Positions 1-10,581 of a DNA stretch of 64,000 nucleotides are shown piece after piece. The translations under genes and the position numbers were made by a program. Numbering within the stretch: the first letter of the stretch is position 1; each line of letters begins with the position of its first letter. This DNA is from Psychrobacter glacincola (GTDB lineage: Bacteria > Pseudomonadota > Gammaproteobacteria > Pseudomonadales > Moraxellaceae): NCBI RefSeq assembly GCF_904846075.1, contig NZ_CAJGZH010000003.1, positions 1 through 64,000 of the forward strand, read 5' to 3'. The notes below the pieces were generated by a model. It did no database searches. It was not told the origin of the DNA and saw only the letters and a program-made list of their open reading frames with translations.

Positions 1-310
1 TCTTAAGTGGTAGATATTAGAGTATAGATATAGTGTTATAAACTGCTTATTTTTGAACAAAAGACACAGACAGAATTATCAAGTGACATATAAAACCATG
101 CCTGTGTCGTTATGTGTCGATTTATTGTGCTAATCGTAATTGTTAAACAATTTAACCAGCCTGCATCTGTTAACCCTGAGCAAACATGTTAATATAATGG
201 CACATTTTAACCACTTCTAAACGCTTCTTTGGTCACTCATCATTCTATTATGCAACAAATATATTGGTTGATGAATGGCGATAGAAATAATAAAACAAGA
301 GAGATAAATT
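1..310. other. intergenic region upstream of trxA
   Basis: AT-rich DNA with no convincing coding sequence. Apart from the trxA promoter at 170-198 and a purine-rich ribosome binding site just before 311, I see nothing in it. Confidence 0.6.
170..198 (+). promoter_or_regulatory. candidate sigma-70 promoter of trxA
   Basis: TTAACC (170-175) and a perfect TATAAT (193-198) are separated by 17 bases, about 110 bases upstream of the trxA start. This is a pattern match only; no transcript data support it. Confidence 0.5.
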
Positions 311-637
311 ATGTCAGACCTTATTTTACATACTACCGATGCCGACTTTGACAAAGACGTATTGCAATCAGATGTGCCAGTATTGGTAGACTTTTGGGCA
401 GCATGGTGTGGTCCTTGTAAAGCAATCGCCCCTATTTTAGAAGATCTAGCCACTGAGTACCAAGGCAAAGTTAAAATCGTCAAAGTTGATGTGGATAGCA
501 ACCCACAAGCGGCCAGCCGTTTTGGTATCCGTAATATCCCAACACTATTTGTCTTTAAAGATGGCGAAAAAGTTGACTCAGTGATGGGTCTACAGCCAAA
601 AGCTGAATTGGCAAAAGTGTTAGACAAGCATCTCTAA
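311..637 (+). CDS. trxA: thioredoxin 1
   Basis: Cytoplasmic dithiol-disulfide oxidoreductase that reduces ribonucleotide reductase, methionine sulfoxide reductase and other targets, and is itself recycled by thioredoxin reductase. The 108-aa length is normal. The active-site motif WCGPC lies around residues 32-36, followed by the conserved cis-proline segment ([13 protein letters not shown]). ATG start preceded by a GAGA-type ribosome binding site. It is followed by its own terminator (691-726) and then rho, the same trxA-rho order as in E. coli and many gammaproteobacteria. Nothing unusual. Confidence 0.98.
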   Translation: MSDLILHTTDADFDKDVLQSDVPVLVDFWAAWCGPCKAIAPILEDLATEYQGKVKIVKVDVDSNPQAASRFGIRNIPTLFVFKDGEKVDSVMGLQPKAELAKVLDKHL

Positions 638-690
638 GTCGAGAATTGCTCGTTTTGCATAAGCATTCTAAAGAGACAGCAACACCGTCG

Positions 691-726
691 AAAAAGTCAT
701 TATCTAACTTAGATAGTGGCTTTTTT
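691..726 (+). terminator. rho-independent terminator of trxA
   Basis: Long stem (AGTCATTATCTAA pairing with TTAGATAGTGGCT, with G-T pairs), followed by a run of six T. It lies 54 bases after the trxA stop and separates trxA from the rho leader. Confidence 0.8.
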
Positions 727-778
727 GCTTGTTTTTTATGCAAAAAACTCAATTAGACGACTTTTTTGGCAAAATTTA

Positions 779-808
779 TTGACAATGCTATTGTGAAGAC
801 CGTATAGT
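779..808 (+). promoter_or_regulatory. candidate rho promoter
   Basis: Perfect -35 TTGACA (779-784) and TATAGT (803-808) with an 18-base spacer. A transcript from here would carry a leader of about 350 bases before the rho start at 1164. Long leaders are known for rho genes, where Rho terminates its own transcription early. No leader peptide was recognised in 815-1163, which is otherwise featureless. Confidence 0.6.
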
Positions 809-1163
809 CTGCTGACAACAGAAAACTAACGGTTTTCCTAACTGTCTTATCGCTATTCTCCTCGTGTTTATCAACAAAAACACAATCGTCGTTATAAACA
901 CCATTGCTGAACGAAATGACTAAACACAATTACTGATATTGAGTTTTTGACGCAGACTCTTATGTAGACTTCTTTATCCTTATTTCTTATTACCTTGCAT
1001 AAACGATTGCAATTCGTATATAAGCTGACACGTAATATCCAAACTACATAAATCCAGCTCTGTGCACGCACCCTCTATCACTATACTATCGTTGTTTTAA
1101 TCACTGTCGTGACTTGTGCTGCTAATGGCATCTCTCATCTGATCAATTGCTAATGACCTATCT

Positions 1164-2432
1164 ATGAATCTTACTGAATTAAAGAAAAAATCAATCGCTG
1201 AGCTATTGGCTATCGCCAAAGAAATGGGTCTTGATAATATGGCGCGTAGCCGTAAGCAAGACATTATCTTTGCTATCCTAAAAACCCATGCGCGGAACGG
1301 TGAAGCCATTTATGGTGACGGCGTACTTGAGGTTCTTCCGGATGGTTTTGGCTTTTTGCGCTCATCAGAAGGCTCATACTTAGCCGGTCCTGATGACATT
1401 TACGTCAGCCCTAGCCAAATTCGCCGCTTTAGTCTGAAGACGGGTGATAGTATCGCTGGCACGATTCGTCCACCAAAAGATTCTGAACGTTATTTTGCGT
1501 TATTGAAAGTTGGCGAAATCAACTTTGATACCCCAGATCGCTCACGTCATAAGCTTATCTTTGAAAACCTGACACCCCTATTCCCAACTGAGCATTTAAA
1601 ACTCGAGCTTGGTAACGGCACCACTGAGGATCTGACGGGTCGTATCATCGACCTAATCGCGCCGATTGGTAAAGGTCAACGCTCTATCATCGTCGCACCG
1701 CCAAAAGCGGGTAAAACGATGCTGCTACAGACCATTGCGCAGTCGATCACTCGTAACAATCCTGAATGCTACTTAATTGTCCTATTGATTGATGAGCGTC
1801 CAGAAGAAGTCACCGAAATGGTACGTACGGTACGCGGTGAAGTGGTTGCCTCTACCTTTGATGAGCCGCCACAGCGTCATGTACAAGTCGCTGAAATGGT
1901 TATCGAAAAAGCCAAACGTTTGGTCGAGCACAAACAAGACGTGGTTATTTTACTGGATTCAATTACTCGTTTGGCGCGTGCTTATAACACGGTTATTCCG
2001 TCGTCAGGTAAAGTGTTAACCGGTGGTCTAGACGCCAATGCGTTAGAGCGCCCAAAACGCTTTTTCGGTGCTGCGCGTAATGTCGAAGAAGGTGGTAGTT
2101 TGACCATTATTGCCAGTGCCCTTATTGATACTGGTAGTAAGATGGACAGCGTTATCTTTGAAGAATTCAAAGGTACAGGTAACCAAGAGATTACGCTTGA
2201 GCGCGATCTGGCTGAAAAACGTGTCTTCCCTGCGATTAATATCAAAAAATCTGGTACACGCCGTGAAGAGCGTCTGCTTGATGAAGATAAACTGCGCAAA
2301 GTTTGGATATTGCGTAAGCTATTACAGCCGATGGATGGCGTACAAGCCACTGAGTTCTTACTGGACCGCTTAAAAGAAGCGAAAACCAATGATGAATTCT
2401 TTGAGCAGATGAAACGTAAATCACAGAACTAA
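1164..2432 (+). CDS. rho: transcription termination factor Rho
   Basis: Hexameric RNA-dependent ATPase/helicase that releases transcripts at rut sites. The 422-aa length matches E. coli Rho (419). The N-terminal Rho_N helical region ([20 protein letters not shown]) is followed by the cold-shock-like RNA-binding domain ([15 protein letters not shown]) and the ATPase core. The core has Walker A ([12 protein letters not shown]), the Walker B region ([16 protein letters not shown]) and the Q/R-loop region ([18 protein letters not shown]). It starts at an ATG after a long, probably autoregulatory leader and ends just before a strong terminator at 2484-2510. Full length and intact. Confidence 0.98.
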   Translation: MNLTELKKKSIAELLAIAKEMGLDNMARSRKQDIIFAILKTHARNGEAIYGDGVLEVLPDGFGFLRSSEGSYLAGPDDIYVSPSQIRRFSLKTGDSIAGTIRPPKDSERYFALLKVGEINFDTPDRSRHKLIFENLTPLFPTEHLKLELGNGTTEDLTGRIIDLIAPIGKGQRSIIVAPPKAGKTMLLQTIAQSITRNNPECYLIVLLIDERPEEVTEMVRTVRGEVVASTFDEPPQRHVQVAEMVIEKAKRLVEHKQDVVILLDSITRLARAYNTVIPSSGKVLTGGLDANALERPKRFFGAARNVEEGGSLTIIASALIDTGSKMDSVIFEEFKGTGNQEITLERDLAEKRVFPAINIKKSGTRREERLLDEDKLRKVWILRKLLQPMDGVQATEFLLDRLKEAKTNDEFFEQMKRKSQN

Positions 2433-2483
2433 TGATAGATCCGTGCTGCTTTGCCAGACTCAATAGATAAGTAACTTAAGTAG

Positions 2484-2510
2484 AAAAGACCGCACTCGTG
2501 CGGTCTTTTT
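2484..2510 (+). terminator. terminator of rho
   Basis: Perfect stem AAAGACCGCAC / GTGCGGTCTTT with a two-base loop and a T-rich tail, 50 bases after the rho stop. Confidence 0.92.
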
Positions 2511-3013
2511 GTTTTTGTATTCATTTTTTATATATTCAGGCATGTCCTGAATTTAAGAACGACAATGAAAATGAGAGCAGACCTTAATACCTCACTATTA
2601 AACGCCAAAAGTACTATTTTTAAAAACAGTTAGCTTACTATCAATATAAATACAATAACCCTAAGCAAAACCCCTACCAACGATACAGTGGAGAAACATC
2701 CTTTACAGGCTATTTGCAAAGCTTAGCGCTTTTACTACGCCTAGAAATTATTATATGGGTTAGTATAGGAGCCAGTATAGATATACTCTGCTATCACGTG
2801 TTGATAGCAGTATAATTTTCGAGATATTTAACATCCTTGATGTAATCCTTACTAATGCAGACCTTTGTATGTCTTGCGGTAGCACAATAGATTATTCTAA
2901 GATACTTGCCCAAATATTTTAATACAGCTTACTATCTGTATTAAAATCAGTGGTAATAAAAATATCGTATTTTGATTTTGATAAACTAACTTGATAACCT
3001 AACAGGTGATACT
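2511..3013. other. intergenic region rho - lipoprotein
   Basis: About 500 bases of AT-rich sequence. Only a 22-codon reading frame without a ribosome binding site was noticed (about 2563-2631), which I do not call. The 3' part presumably carries the promoter for the lipoprotein gene at 3014. No RNA gene or repeat recognised. Confidence 0.5.
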
Positions 3014-3253
3014 ATGAAATTTGCTAAAACTATCGCAATGACTGCTCTTACTAGCTCTGCCCTTATCATGGGTGGCTGTGCAACTAATGGATACAATAGT
3101 GGCTTGAGCAATACCGCTAAAGGTGCTGCTGCCGGCGCTGCTGCTGGTGCACTTATTAGAAGCGGCGGCGATAGCAAAGACATCGCTCGTGGCGCACTTG
3201 GTGGTGCTGCAGTAGGCGGTGCTGGTGCTTACATTCTTAACAACAGCAGATAA
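3014..3253 (+). CDS. small glycine-zipper lipoprotein
   Basis: 79 aa. The N-terminal lipoprotein signal has a lipobox ending MGGC (Cys around residue 22), so the mature protein should be lipid-anchored after Lgt/LspA processing. The mature part contains alternating small residues (KGAAAGAAAGALI and GALGGAAVGGAGAY), typical of glycine-zipper outer-membrane-associated proteins such as the OsmB/YMGG families. The AGGTG-type ribosome binding site fits this ATG. Monocistronic, with a terminator at 3352-3385. The exact role is unknown; envelope stress or membrane association is only inferred from the family type. Confidence 0.8.
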   Translation: MKFAKTIAMTALTSSALIMGGCATNGYNSGLSNTAKGAAAGAAAGALIRSGGDSKDIARGALGGAAVGGAGAYILNNSR

Positions 3254-3351
3254 TCACTAAATGATTATTTGGTGCTATCAAGACCGTTTTTAAGCATTTC
3301 AACTGTGTGTATTTTAAATCTATTGAATATGTCTAAAACGCTCTAAAATAC

Positions 3352-3385
3352 AAAAAGCCTGCAATCGATATTGCAGGCTTTTTTA
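3352..3385 (+). terminator. terminator after glycine-zipper lipoprotein
   Basis: Stem AAAAAGCCTGCAAT / ATTGCAGGCTTTTT with a short loop and a T-rich tail. The A-rich left arm makes it usable on the minus strand too, for the region shared with the convergent metallopeptidase gene. Confidence 0.9.
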
Positions 3386-3437
3386 TTTCTAACTCATGAG
3401 TTGAAAGTAAATCCGCTTATCATGATATCCAGTACAC

Positions 3438-4328
3438 TTATAGCGCGCCGCTAAACGTATCACAAGACTGCACGTTGCCACTTTCCAAACCACGAGTGAA
3501 CCACTGAACACGCTGCTGACTGGTGCCATGAGTGAAATTATCAGGTACGACTGCTCCACCGCTAGCACGCGCTAAACGATCATCACCAATTTGACCAGCG
3601 GCATTGATGGCCTCATCGATATCACCTGCCTCCAAAAACTGTACACGCTCTTGGTTGCGTTGTGCCCAAACCCCAGCAAAACAATCAGCTTGCAGTTCTT
3701 GTAGTACTGATAGCTTATTGGCTTGTGCACGAGTGACTTGACGGCTGGCTTCATTAACTTGCTGGCTGATGCCTAACAAAGTCTGTACGTGGTGTCCAAC
3801 TTCATGCGCAATAACATAAGCTTGTGCAAAATCACCCGCTTTCCCTTGATTATCTTGGTCGCCAGAGCCTTGCTTATCACCCGTGATACCGAGATTTTGG
3901 CGCATTTCTACAAAGAAAGATTTGTCTAGATAGACAGTCTGATCGCCTGGGCAATAAAACGGGCCCGTCGCGGAGCTAGCACTGCCGCAGGCTGAGCTAA
4001 CTTGACCATTGAAGAGAATCAATGATGGCTCCTGATAGGTGCTGCCTGCTTCTTTGAATATCTGATGCCAAACTTCTTCAGTATCAGCCAATACTACTTT
4101 GACAAACTGCGTATCTCGATCGTTACTTGTCGCAGGTTCGGTAGAGGCACTGCTATTGCCACCGCCTGCGACTACTTGACCCGTCTGTAAAGCGGTCATT
4201 GGATTTACCCCAAATACCAGCCATAAAATGCCAGCAATAATAATACCACCGATACCACCGCCTATCATTTTGCCACCACCACTGCTGGTGCGCACATTGG
4301 AACTGCCGCGTCTACCTTGCCATTTCAT
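3438..4328 (-). CDS. neutral zinc metallopeptidase, YpfJ family
   Basis: 296 aa from the ATG at 4328, which has AGGA nine bases upstream; an in-frame TTG at 4343 lacks one. A short basic N-terminus with Gly/Arg-rich residues is followed by one membrane helix (IIIAGILWLVFG), so the catalytic domain is probably exported and membrane-tethered. The zinc signature HEVGHH is near residue 175, with the supporting region LQELQADCFAGVWAQ downstream supplying the expected third ligand. This matches the putative neutral zinc metallopeptidase family (YpfJ/KPN_02809), whose substrates are not known. It is convergent with the lipoprotein gene and stands alone. Confidence 0.9.
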   Translation of the reverse strand: MKWQGRRGSSNVRTSSGGGKMIGGGIGGIIIAGILWLVFGVNPMTALQTGQVVAGGGNSSASTEPATSNDRDTQFVKVVLADTEEVWHQIFKEAGSTYQEPSLILFNGQVSSACGSASSATGPFYCPGDQTVYLDKSFFVEMRQNLGITGDKQGSGDQDNQGKAGDFAQAYVIAHEVGHHVQTLLGISQQVNEASRQVTRAQANKLSVLQELQADCFAGVWAQRNQERVQFLEAGDIDEAINAAGQIGDDRLARASGGAVVPDNFTHGTSQQRVQWFTRGLESGNVQSCDTFSGAL

Positions 4329-4846
4329 TGTTTCATTCCTCAAATATACGATATATATTGCTACTCGTATTGATGATTTTTTATATAGGGTAATTTTGAC
4401 TCAATTCTTTATTTTTTGATCAAATCCGATTTCTGATACGTAAGTAGTGACAAAGTATTTTTGATAAACGCTACTTTACTAGGCTCTTGATATTGCACTA
4501 ATCAAGACATGTAATGACTATTAAACCCCTAATAGATACAATAGATGCTTAAAAAGCATAGTAGAAATCAAGACATCGAAAAAGTCATCAAAATAGGTTG
4601 ATGTCATTGATTATACGTCTATTAATTTGGCTCGTTGTATTAAAAATTATAACGAATAAGTGATGTAAAACACTATTTACAATTTTATTGTTACTTAATT
4701 GTACAGCCTATTTCTATTTATATAGAAATCCTATAGAATGCGTGAAAGCTGAGTAGCTGTAACTAAGACTAGTTGAATTCTGAGAAATCTCAGCTTTCAA
4801 CCTTTTTTGCTGCTACTGATCATTTCATTTTCCCGGAGAAAACCTT
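4329..4846. other. divergent intergenic region
   Basis: About 520 bases of AT-rich DNA between the metallopeptidase gene (minus) and the acidic lipoprotein gene (plus). It should hold promoters for both. I saw a weak inverted repeat near 4570-4610 (TCATCAA / TTGATG) but no gene or clear operator. Confidence 0.5.
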
Positions 4847-5203
4847 ATGAACTTAAAATTACTTGCTCTAGCTGGTATCATGACTGCAACTATGGGCCTT
4901 ACTGCCTGTGACAGCAACAAAGAAAACGCTGCTGAAGATTTATCTGACGCACAAGAAGAAGTGCAAGATGCATCAGAAGAGCTAAACGAAGCTGCTGCTG
5001 AAGGCGAAGTAACTGCTGATGCTGACGCTGCTGTTGCTGAAGCTGAAGCTGACATCGCTGATGCTCAAGTTGCTACTGCTACTGACGAAATCGATGCTGA
5101 AGTACCTGTAGACGGTACTACTACTAGCGTTGACGTAGCTAGCGAAACTCCAGCTGTAGACGCAGCTGACGAAGTTGTAGTTATTGAAGAACCAGCTCAG
5201 TAA
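4847..5203 (+). CDS. acidic alanine-rich lipoprotein, unknown function
   Basis: 118 aa. A lipoprotein signal peptide ends in the lipobox LTAC (Cys 21). The mature part is low-complexity and acidic, dominated by Ala, Asp, Glu and Val, with helical heptad-like stretches (DLSDAQEEVQDASEELNEAAAE) that could form a coiled coil, and a Pro/Thr-containing tail. Codon choice is strongly biased to GCT/GAA/GAC/GTA, as in highly expressed genes. A good ribosome binding site (CCGGAGAA) precedes the ATG. A strong terminator follows, so it is a single-gene transcript. I do not recognise a family. Confidence 0.8.
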   Translation: MNLKLLALAGIMTATMGLTACDSNKENAAEDLSDAQEEVQDASEELNEAAAEGEVTADADAAVAEAEADIADAQVATATDEIDAEVPVDGTTTSVDVASETPAVDAADEVVVIEEPAQ

Positions 5204-5235
5204 TTTTATCGTTTATATGATAGAAATACTGTAGT

Positions 5236-5267
5236 AAAAAAAAAGAGAGCCTAAGCTCTCTTTTTTT
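5236..5267 (+). terminator. terminator of acidic lipoprotein gene
   Basis: Stem AAAAAAAGAGAGC / GCTCTCTTTTTTT with a CTAA loop. The symmetry (A-tract before, T-tract after) lets it work in both directions. Confidence 0.92.
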
Positions 5268-5438
5268 GTGCGTGTCATTTACCATCGTTCATGGTTATTC
5301 ATAGCTAAACATGATATTTAATGTCTCTGATCAAATGTAGATCAACCATCTCACATTAATAATAAAGCGCAACTTTAACAACCATCATGAAGTCATGATA
5401 TATTTATCTGTTCAGTTTTATGCGATTGACAGTTACTG

Positions 5439-5738
5439 CTACTCGTCAAATAGGCGCTCATCAACTTGTTGACGGAATTTTTGCCCTGTTTTGAAAGTCA
5501 CCACACGGCGTGCTGATACGGCGACTGGCTCCCCTGTCTTAGGGTTGCGACCTGGACGGCTATTTTTATCTTTAAGCTCGAAGTTGCCAAAGCCTGAAAG
5601 CTTGACCTCTTTGCCATCAATTAAACTCTCTGACAATTCATCAAAGAAATTCTCTACCAAACAGCGGCCTTCTTGGCGTGTTAGGTCAAGATGACTCATC
5701 AAATGCTCAATCATGTCAGATTTGGTTAAGGTGCTCAC
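5439..5738 (-). CDS. ihfA: integration host factor subunit alpha
   Basis: 99 aa, the usual length. DNA-bending HU/IHF family protein that pairs with IhfB and acts in nucleoid structure, sigma-54 promoters and recombination. N-terminal helices ([17 protein letters not shown]) are followed by the beta-arm segment with the intercalating proline ([19 protein letters not shown]). It lies 246 bases downstream of pheT in the same direction, the same pheST-ihfA arrangement as in E. coli, so part of its expression may come from pheST read-through. Confidence 0.96.
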   Translation of the reverse strand: MSTLTKSDMIEHLMSHLDLTRQEGRCLVENFFDELSESLIDGKEVKLSGFGNFELKDKNSRPGRNPKTGEPVAVSARRVVTFKTGQKFRQQVDERLFDE

Positions 5739-5932
5739 AGTACGACTCCTATGCTATGTCGTGATGTCGAATATCATGGTTTAGCGGTATGAGGGTTAAT
5801 GCTAGCTATTATAAAGGTTTTCTAACCTCTTTTTAACAAAGACTGCTTTAAAATCCTTTATTAATAACCACTTAACTATTTTTATGAAAAAAATTTTATA
5901 AAATCATAATTCTTATAAATAGCAATGCCCTA

Positions 5933-5955
5933 TAGCCTCTTTAAGAGTGAGGCTA
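5933..5955 (-). terminator. weak hairpin downstream of pheT
   Basis: Inverted repeat TAGCCTC / GAGGCTA, 30 bases after the pheT stop, with a nine-base loop and no proper T-run on the minus strand. It may be an attenuating or processing hairpin between pheT and ihfA rather than a full terminator. Confidence 0.35.
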
Positions 5956-5984
5956 CAGAGCATGTCTATGATAAGAGTTATATG

Positions 5985-8397
5985 TTAGCTGTCACGCAAC
6001 TTTGCAGCATGTTGCTCAGTTAGTGCTTGTACCACTTTGTCAGTCGCGGTTTTGATGGCGTCATCAGATAGCGTTTGTGCATTGTCTTGCCATATTAGCG
6101 CAAAAGCTAATGAGCGCTGACCAGCTGGCACTTTGTCGCCTTGATACACATCAAACAGCCACAGATCAGCCAATAGCTCACCAGCTACGGCGCGTATCGT
6201 CGACTCTAATGTCTGTAAGCTGATATCACTGTCTACTAAAATGGCAATATCACGGCGTACTTGTGGAAATTTGCTTGGGGTGGTAATGGTATGCTGCTCA
6301 CGGGCAAGGGTCAGTAATGGCGCAAGTGATAATTGAGCAACCCACGTAGCTGGCAAATCTAACTGCTTAGCCGTGTTAGGATGCAATTGACCCAACCAAC
6401 CGACATATTCATCATCAATATAGAGCTTGGCACTTTGACCTGGATGCAAGAAAGCAAGCTCACTGCGCTCATAGCGAATACGGGCGCTATCCATTTGTGC
6501 AGGTAATAACTGCTCAATATCATGCTTAAGATCATAAAAGTCTAACGCACGGTTTTGATACGCTTGCTCGTCCCAGACATCGCCAACTGCTACTAACGCA
6601 ATACTTGGTGTCTGCACCAACTCACTAATACTTTGACCAACAAAGCTAAGCCCTGTTTCAAAGAAACGAACGCGTGGCTGCTGACGATTGAGATTGTACT
6701 GCACGCAAGGCAATAAGCTAGATAGTAAGGTACGGCGCATCACGGCTAAGTCACTAGAGATAGGATTGGCCAGTGCCAACACTTCTCCTAGGGCTTTATC
6801 ATCGAGCAATGCTTCTATTTTGGCATCGCTAAAGCTAAAGCTGATCGCTTCCATATAGCCATTATCGACCAATGCCAGCTTCATCTCATGGGTTAAATCT
6901 GCGGTATCGTCATAATCCATGCTCACTTGCAAATGCGGCAACACGCTTGGAATATTGTCATAACCATAGATACGCGCAATTTCTTCAATGAGGTCTTCTT
7001 TAATACTCATGTCAAAGCGATACGATGGCGGCGTGCAAATCAGGCTATTGGCTTGCTGCGCTACCTCAAAGCCCAATTGGGTTAAGATACGAACCATGAC
7101 TGCTGGCTCAATCTCAATACCGATGACATCACGAACTTTAGCAATTGGTAAAGTAATCGGTGCGCGAGCTGGTAAATGCTCACTGCTTTCTGCTTTTACT
7201 ATTTGTCCGGCTTGCCCACCAGTAACGCTACTAATCAAATCAACAGCGCGTGCCAATGCTAGCTCTGGTAACTCAAAGTCTACCCCACGCTCAAAGCGTT
7301 GTGAGGCATCAGTATGCAGACCAAAACGGCGTGCACGTGCAGCAATAGCAAGCTGGTTAAAGAAAGCACTTTCTAAGACGATATTGGTGGTGCTATCAGT
7401 AACGCTACTGCGTTGACCGCCCATGATACCCGCGAGCGCAAGTGCGCCTTTATCATCAGCAGACTAATTCATCACCCGTTAGAGTAATGGTTTGCTCATT
7501 CAACAAAGTGATCGTTTCTTCAGGCTGTGCCAAACGCACCACGATATCGCCCTCGATAGTATCGGCATCAAAAGCATGTAGCGGCTGACCCAATTCCATC
7601 AATACATAGTTGGTCACATCAACCAAAAAGTTGTGCGAGCGTAGTCCTGACTGAACCAGCGCATCTTGCATCCACTTTGGGGTGTCGATGCTACGATCAA
7701 TATTGCTGATTGATTGTAGTAAATAGCGCGGGCACGCTTCAATTGCACTGACCGTTACCGCTGGCGTAGCAGTATCAGCACCGTTATCAGTAACTACCAC
7801 ATTGGTAGGAATCTCAGGCAGCTGCATTGGCAAATCATTAATAACTGATATTTCGCGTGCAATACCGCGTACGCTAAAGCAATCACCGCGATTTGGCGTG
7901 ATAGAGATGTCTAAGATTTGATTGTCTAAACCTAAATACTCACGGATATCCATGCCAATCGGTGCGTCTGCTGGCAATTCAAGCAGACCATCGATGCTAT
8001 CGGTTAAATCAATTTCAGAGGCACCGCAAAGCATACCGTTAGAGTCGACACCACGTAGGTTGCCATTTTTAATTTTAAAGCCTTCTGCGTCGTTAGATGG
8101 TAAAACGGCACCAACGGTAGCAACAGGTGCTTTCATACCAACGGTGACATTGGGTGCGCCGCAAACGATTTGTAATGACTCAGCTGCACCAATATTTACC
8201 TGTGTGACGCGCAGTTTATCGGCATCTGGATGTTGCTCAACACTGATGACTTCACCGACGACCACACCACTGAAGGCACGGGCAACCGCATAGCGATCAT
8301 CAATCTCAAGTCCTGCCATCGTGAGTTGTTCGGCCAATTGCTCACTAGTATTGTTGGGGTTTACCCATTGACGTAGCCACTGTTCGCTAATTTTCAT
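5985..8397 (-). pseudogene. pheT: phenylalanyl-tRNA synthetase beta subunit, frameshifted
   Basis: Beta chain of the (alpha-beta)2 enzyme that charges tRNA-Phe, including the editing domain. The sequence is in two frames: 313 aa from the ATG at 8397 to a stop at 7456-7458, and 479 aa continuing in another frame from about 7455 down to 5985. The N-terminal part holds the tRNA-binding/OB domain (GVVVGEVISVEQHPDADKL) and the start of B3/B4; the second part holds B5, the catalytic-like core and the ferredoxin-fold anticodon-binding domain at the C-terminus. The break falls in the conserved LVIADDKGALA-type segment: GTC TGC TGA reads as stop, while dropping one base or restoring two gives V-(x)-A-D-D-K. 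With two bases restored the protein is 804 aa, close to E. coli (795). PheT is essential, so a sequencing or assembly error is the most likely cause; see findings. Confidence 0.88.
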
Positions 8398-8468
8398 AAA
8401 TATCTCAGATCAGAATTTTATAATAAAGGTTTTGGAGTAAAGGTAGAGGTATTATTAAATAATAAAAT

Positions 8469-9656
<1,188 letters not shown>

Positions 9657-9746
9657 TTAGACAATAATAAAAGCTATCTCAACAAAGCATATTTAGCGTT
9701 GGTGCTAAAACAAGGCTGTGACATGAAGTATTAAGATAATGTGATA

Positions 9747-9780
9747 TAAAAAAAGCCACCGACCAGCGGTAGCTTTTATT
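9747..9780 (-). terminator. terminator/attenuator between rplT and pheS
   Basis: On the minus strand: AAAAGCTACCG / CGGTGGCTTTTTTT hairpin with a T-run, 97 bases after the rplT stop and about 220 bases before pheS. I looked for a Phe-rich leader peptide like E. coli pheM between rplT and this hairpin and found none. Confidence 0.8.
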
Positions 9781-9876
9781 AATATCATACTATTAATCAA
9801 TATTATCCCTGTCCATATAGATAACTACTTGTAAATTCTGACTAAACAAGCAGCAACCCTAAAGGAAGGTTAATAT

Positions 9877-10233
9877 TTATGCTAATGCCGCTTTTGCTTT
9901 TTCAACCAACGCTGTGAAAGTCGCTGCATCATGCATAGCGATGTCAGCAAGTACGCGACGATCGACAGTGATGTTAGCCAATTTCATGCCATTGATAAAG
10001 CGGCTGTAGCTTAAGCCGTTTAAGCGTGCACCAGCATTGATACGTGCAATCCAAAGACGACGGAAGGTACGTTTTTTGTTGCGACGGTCACGATAAGCAT
10101 ATTGACCAGCTTTGGTCACTGCTTGTACCGCTACGCGGTAAACACGTGAACGGGCACCGTAGTAGCCTTTTGCGCGTTTTAGGATTTTTTTGTGACGACG
10201 ATTCGCCTGTACACCACGTTTTACACGGGCCAT
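9877..10233 (-). CDS. rplT: 50S ribosomal protein L20
   Basis: 118 aa, standard length. Assembly protein of the large subunit, binding 23S rRNA with its basic N-terminal extension ([20 protein letters not shown]), and in E. coli also a translational repressor of the rpmI-rplT mRNA. It follows rpmI by about 150 bases. The N-terminal and core signature ([36 protein letters not shown]) is fully conserved. Confidence 0.98.
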   Translation of the reverse strand: MARVKRGVQANRRHKKILKRAKGYYGARSRVYRVAVQAVTKAGQYAYRDRRNKKRTFRRLWIARINAGARLNGLSYSRFINGMKLANITVDRRVLADIAMHDAATFTALVEKAKAALA

Positions 10234-10383
10234 AAATTACTCCAAGATTTCTTTAATCATTATTAAACGAATCACGATGTCATCGAATAGTAGACATCGC
10301 TATCAGATTGCAAAGTCAGATATTTTTAATCCAGTCGCCATAAATTAAACAGCGCTTAATTAAAGCTAAATGACGATAGCCTA

Positions 10384-10581
10384 CTAGATGTATGGGCACA
10401 TGCGACGAACTGCTGCTTCGTCAGACTTGTCCACCATCTTTAGACCGCGCAACTGGCGAATACGCTTAGCTGATTTCTTGGTCAAGATATGGCTTTTGTT
10501 TGCTTGCTTACGCTTGAAGCCGTTCGCTGTTTTTTTGAAGCGTTTAGCTGCACCGCTTCTGGTTTTCATCTTAACTTTCAT
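10384..10581 (-). CDS. rpmI: 50S ribosomal protein L35
   Basis: 65 aa, standard length and the typical basic sequence ([37 protein letters not shown]). It leads the rpmI-rplT pair. In many gammaproteobacteria infC lies directly upstream; here the 600 bases upstream hold no infC, only the promoter region and a MITE-like element. ATG start with an AGAGG ribosome binding site. Confidence 0.97.
   Translation of the reverse strand: MKVKMKTRSGAAKRFKKTANGFKRKQANKSHILTKKSAKRIRQLRGLKMVDKSDEAAVRRMCPYI

Noticed and set aside
5985-7424. Second half of pheT as an independent gene starting MGGQRSS
   Set aside because: No ribosome binding site, and the sequence before that Met continues the conserved PheT segment in frame.
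9780-9877. pheM-like attenuator leader peptide upstream of pheS
   Set aside because: No short reading frame with several Phe codons found between rplT and the terminator.
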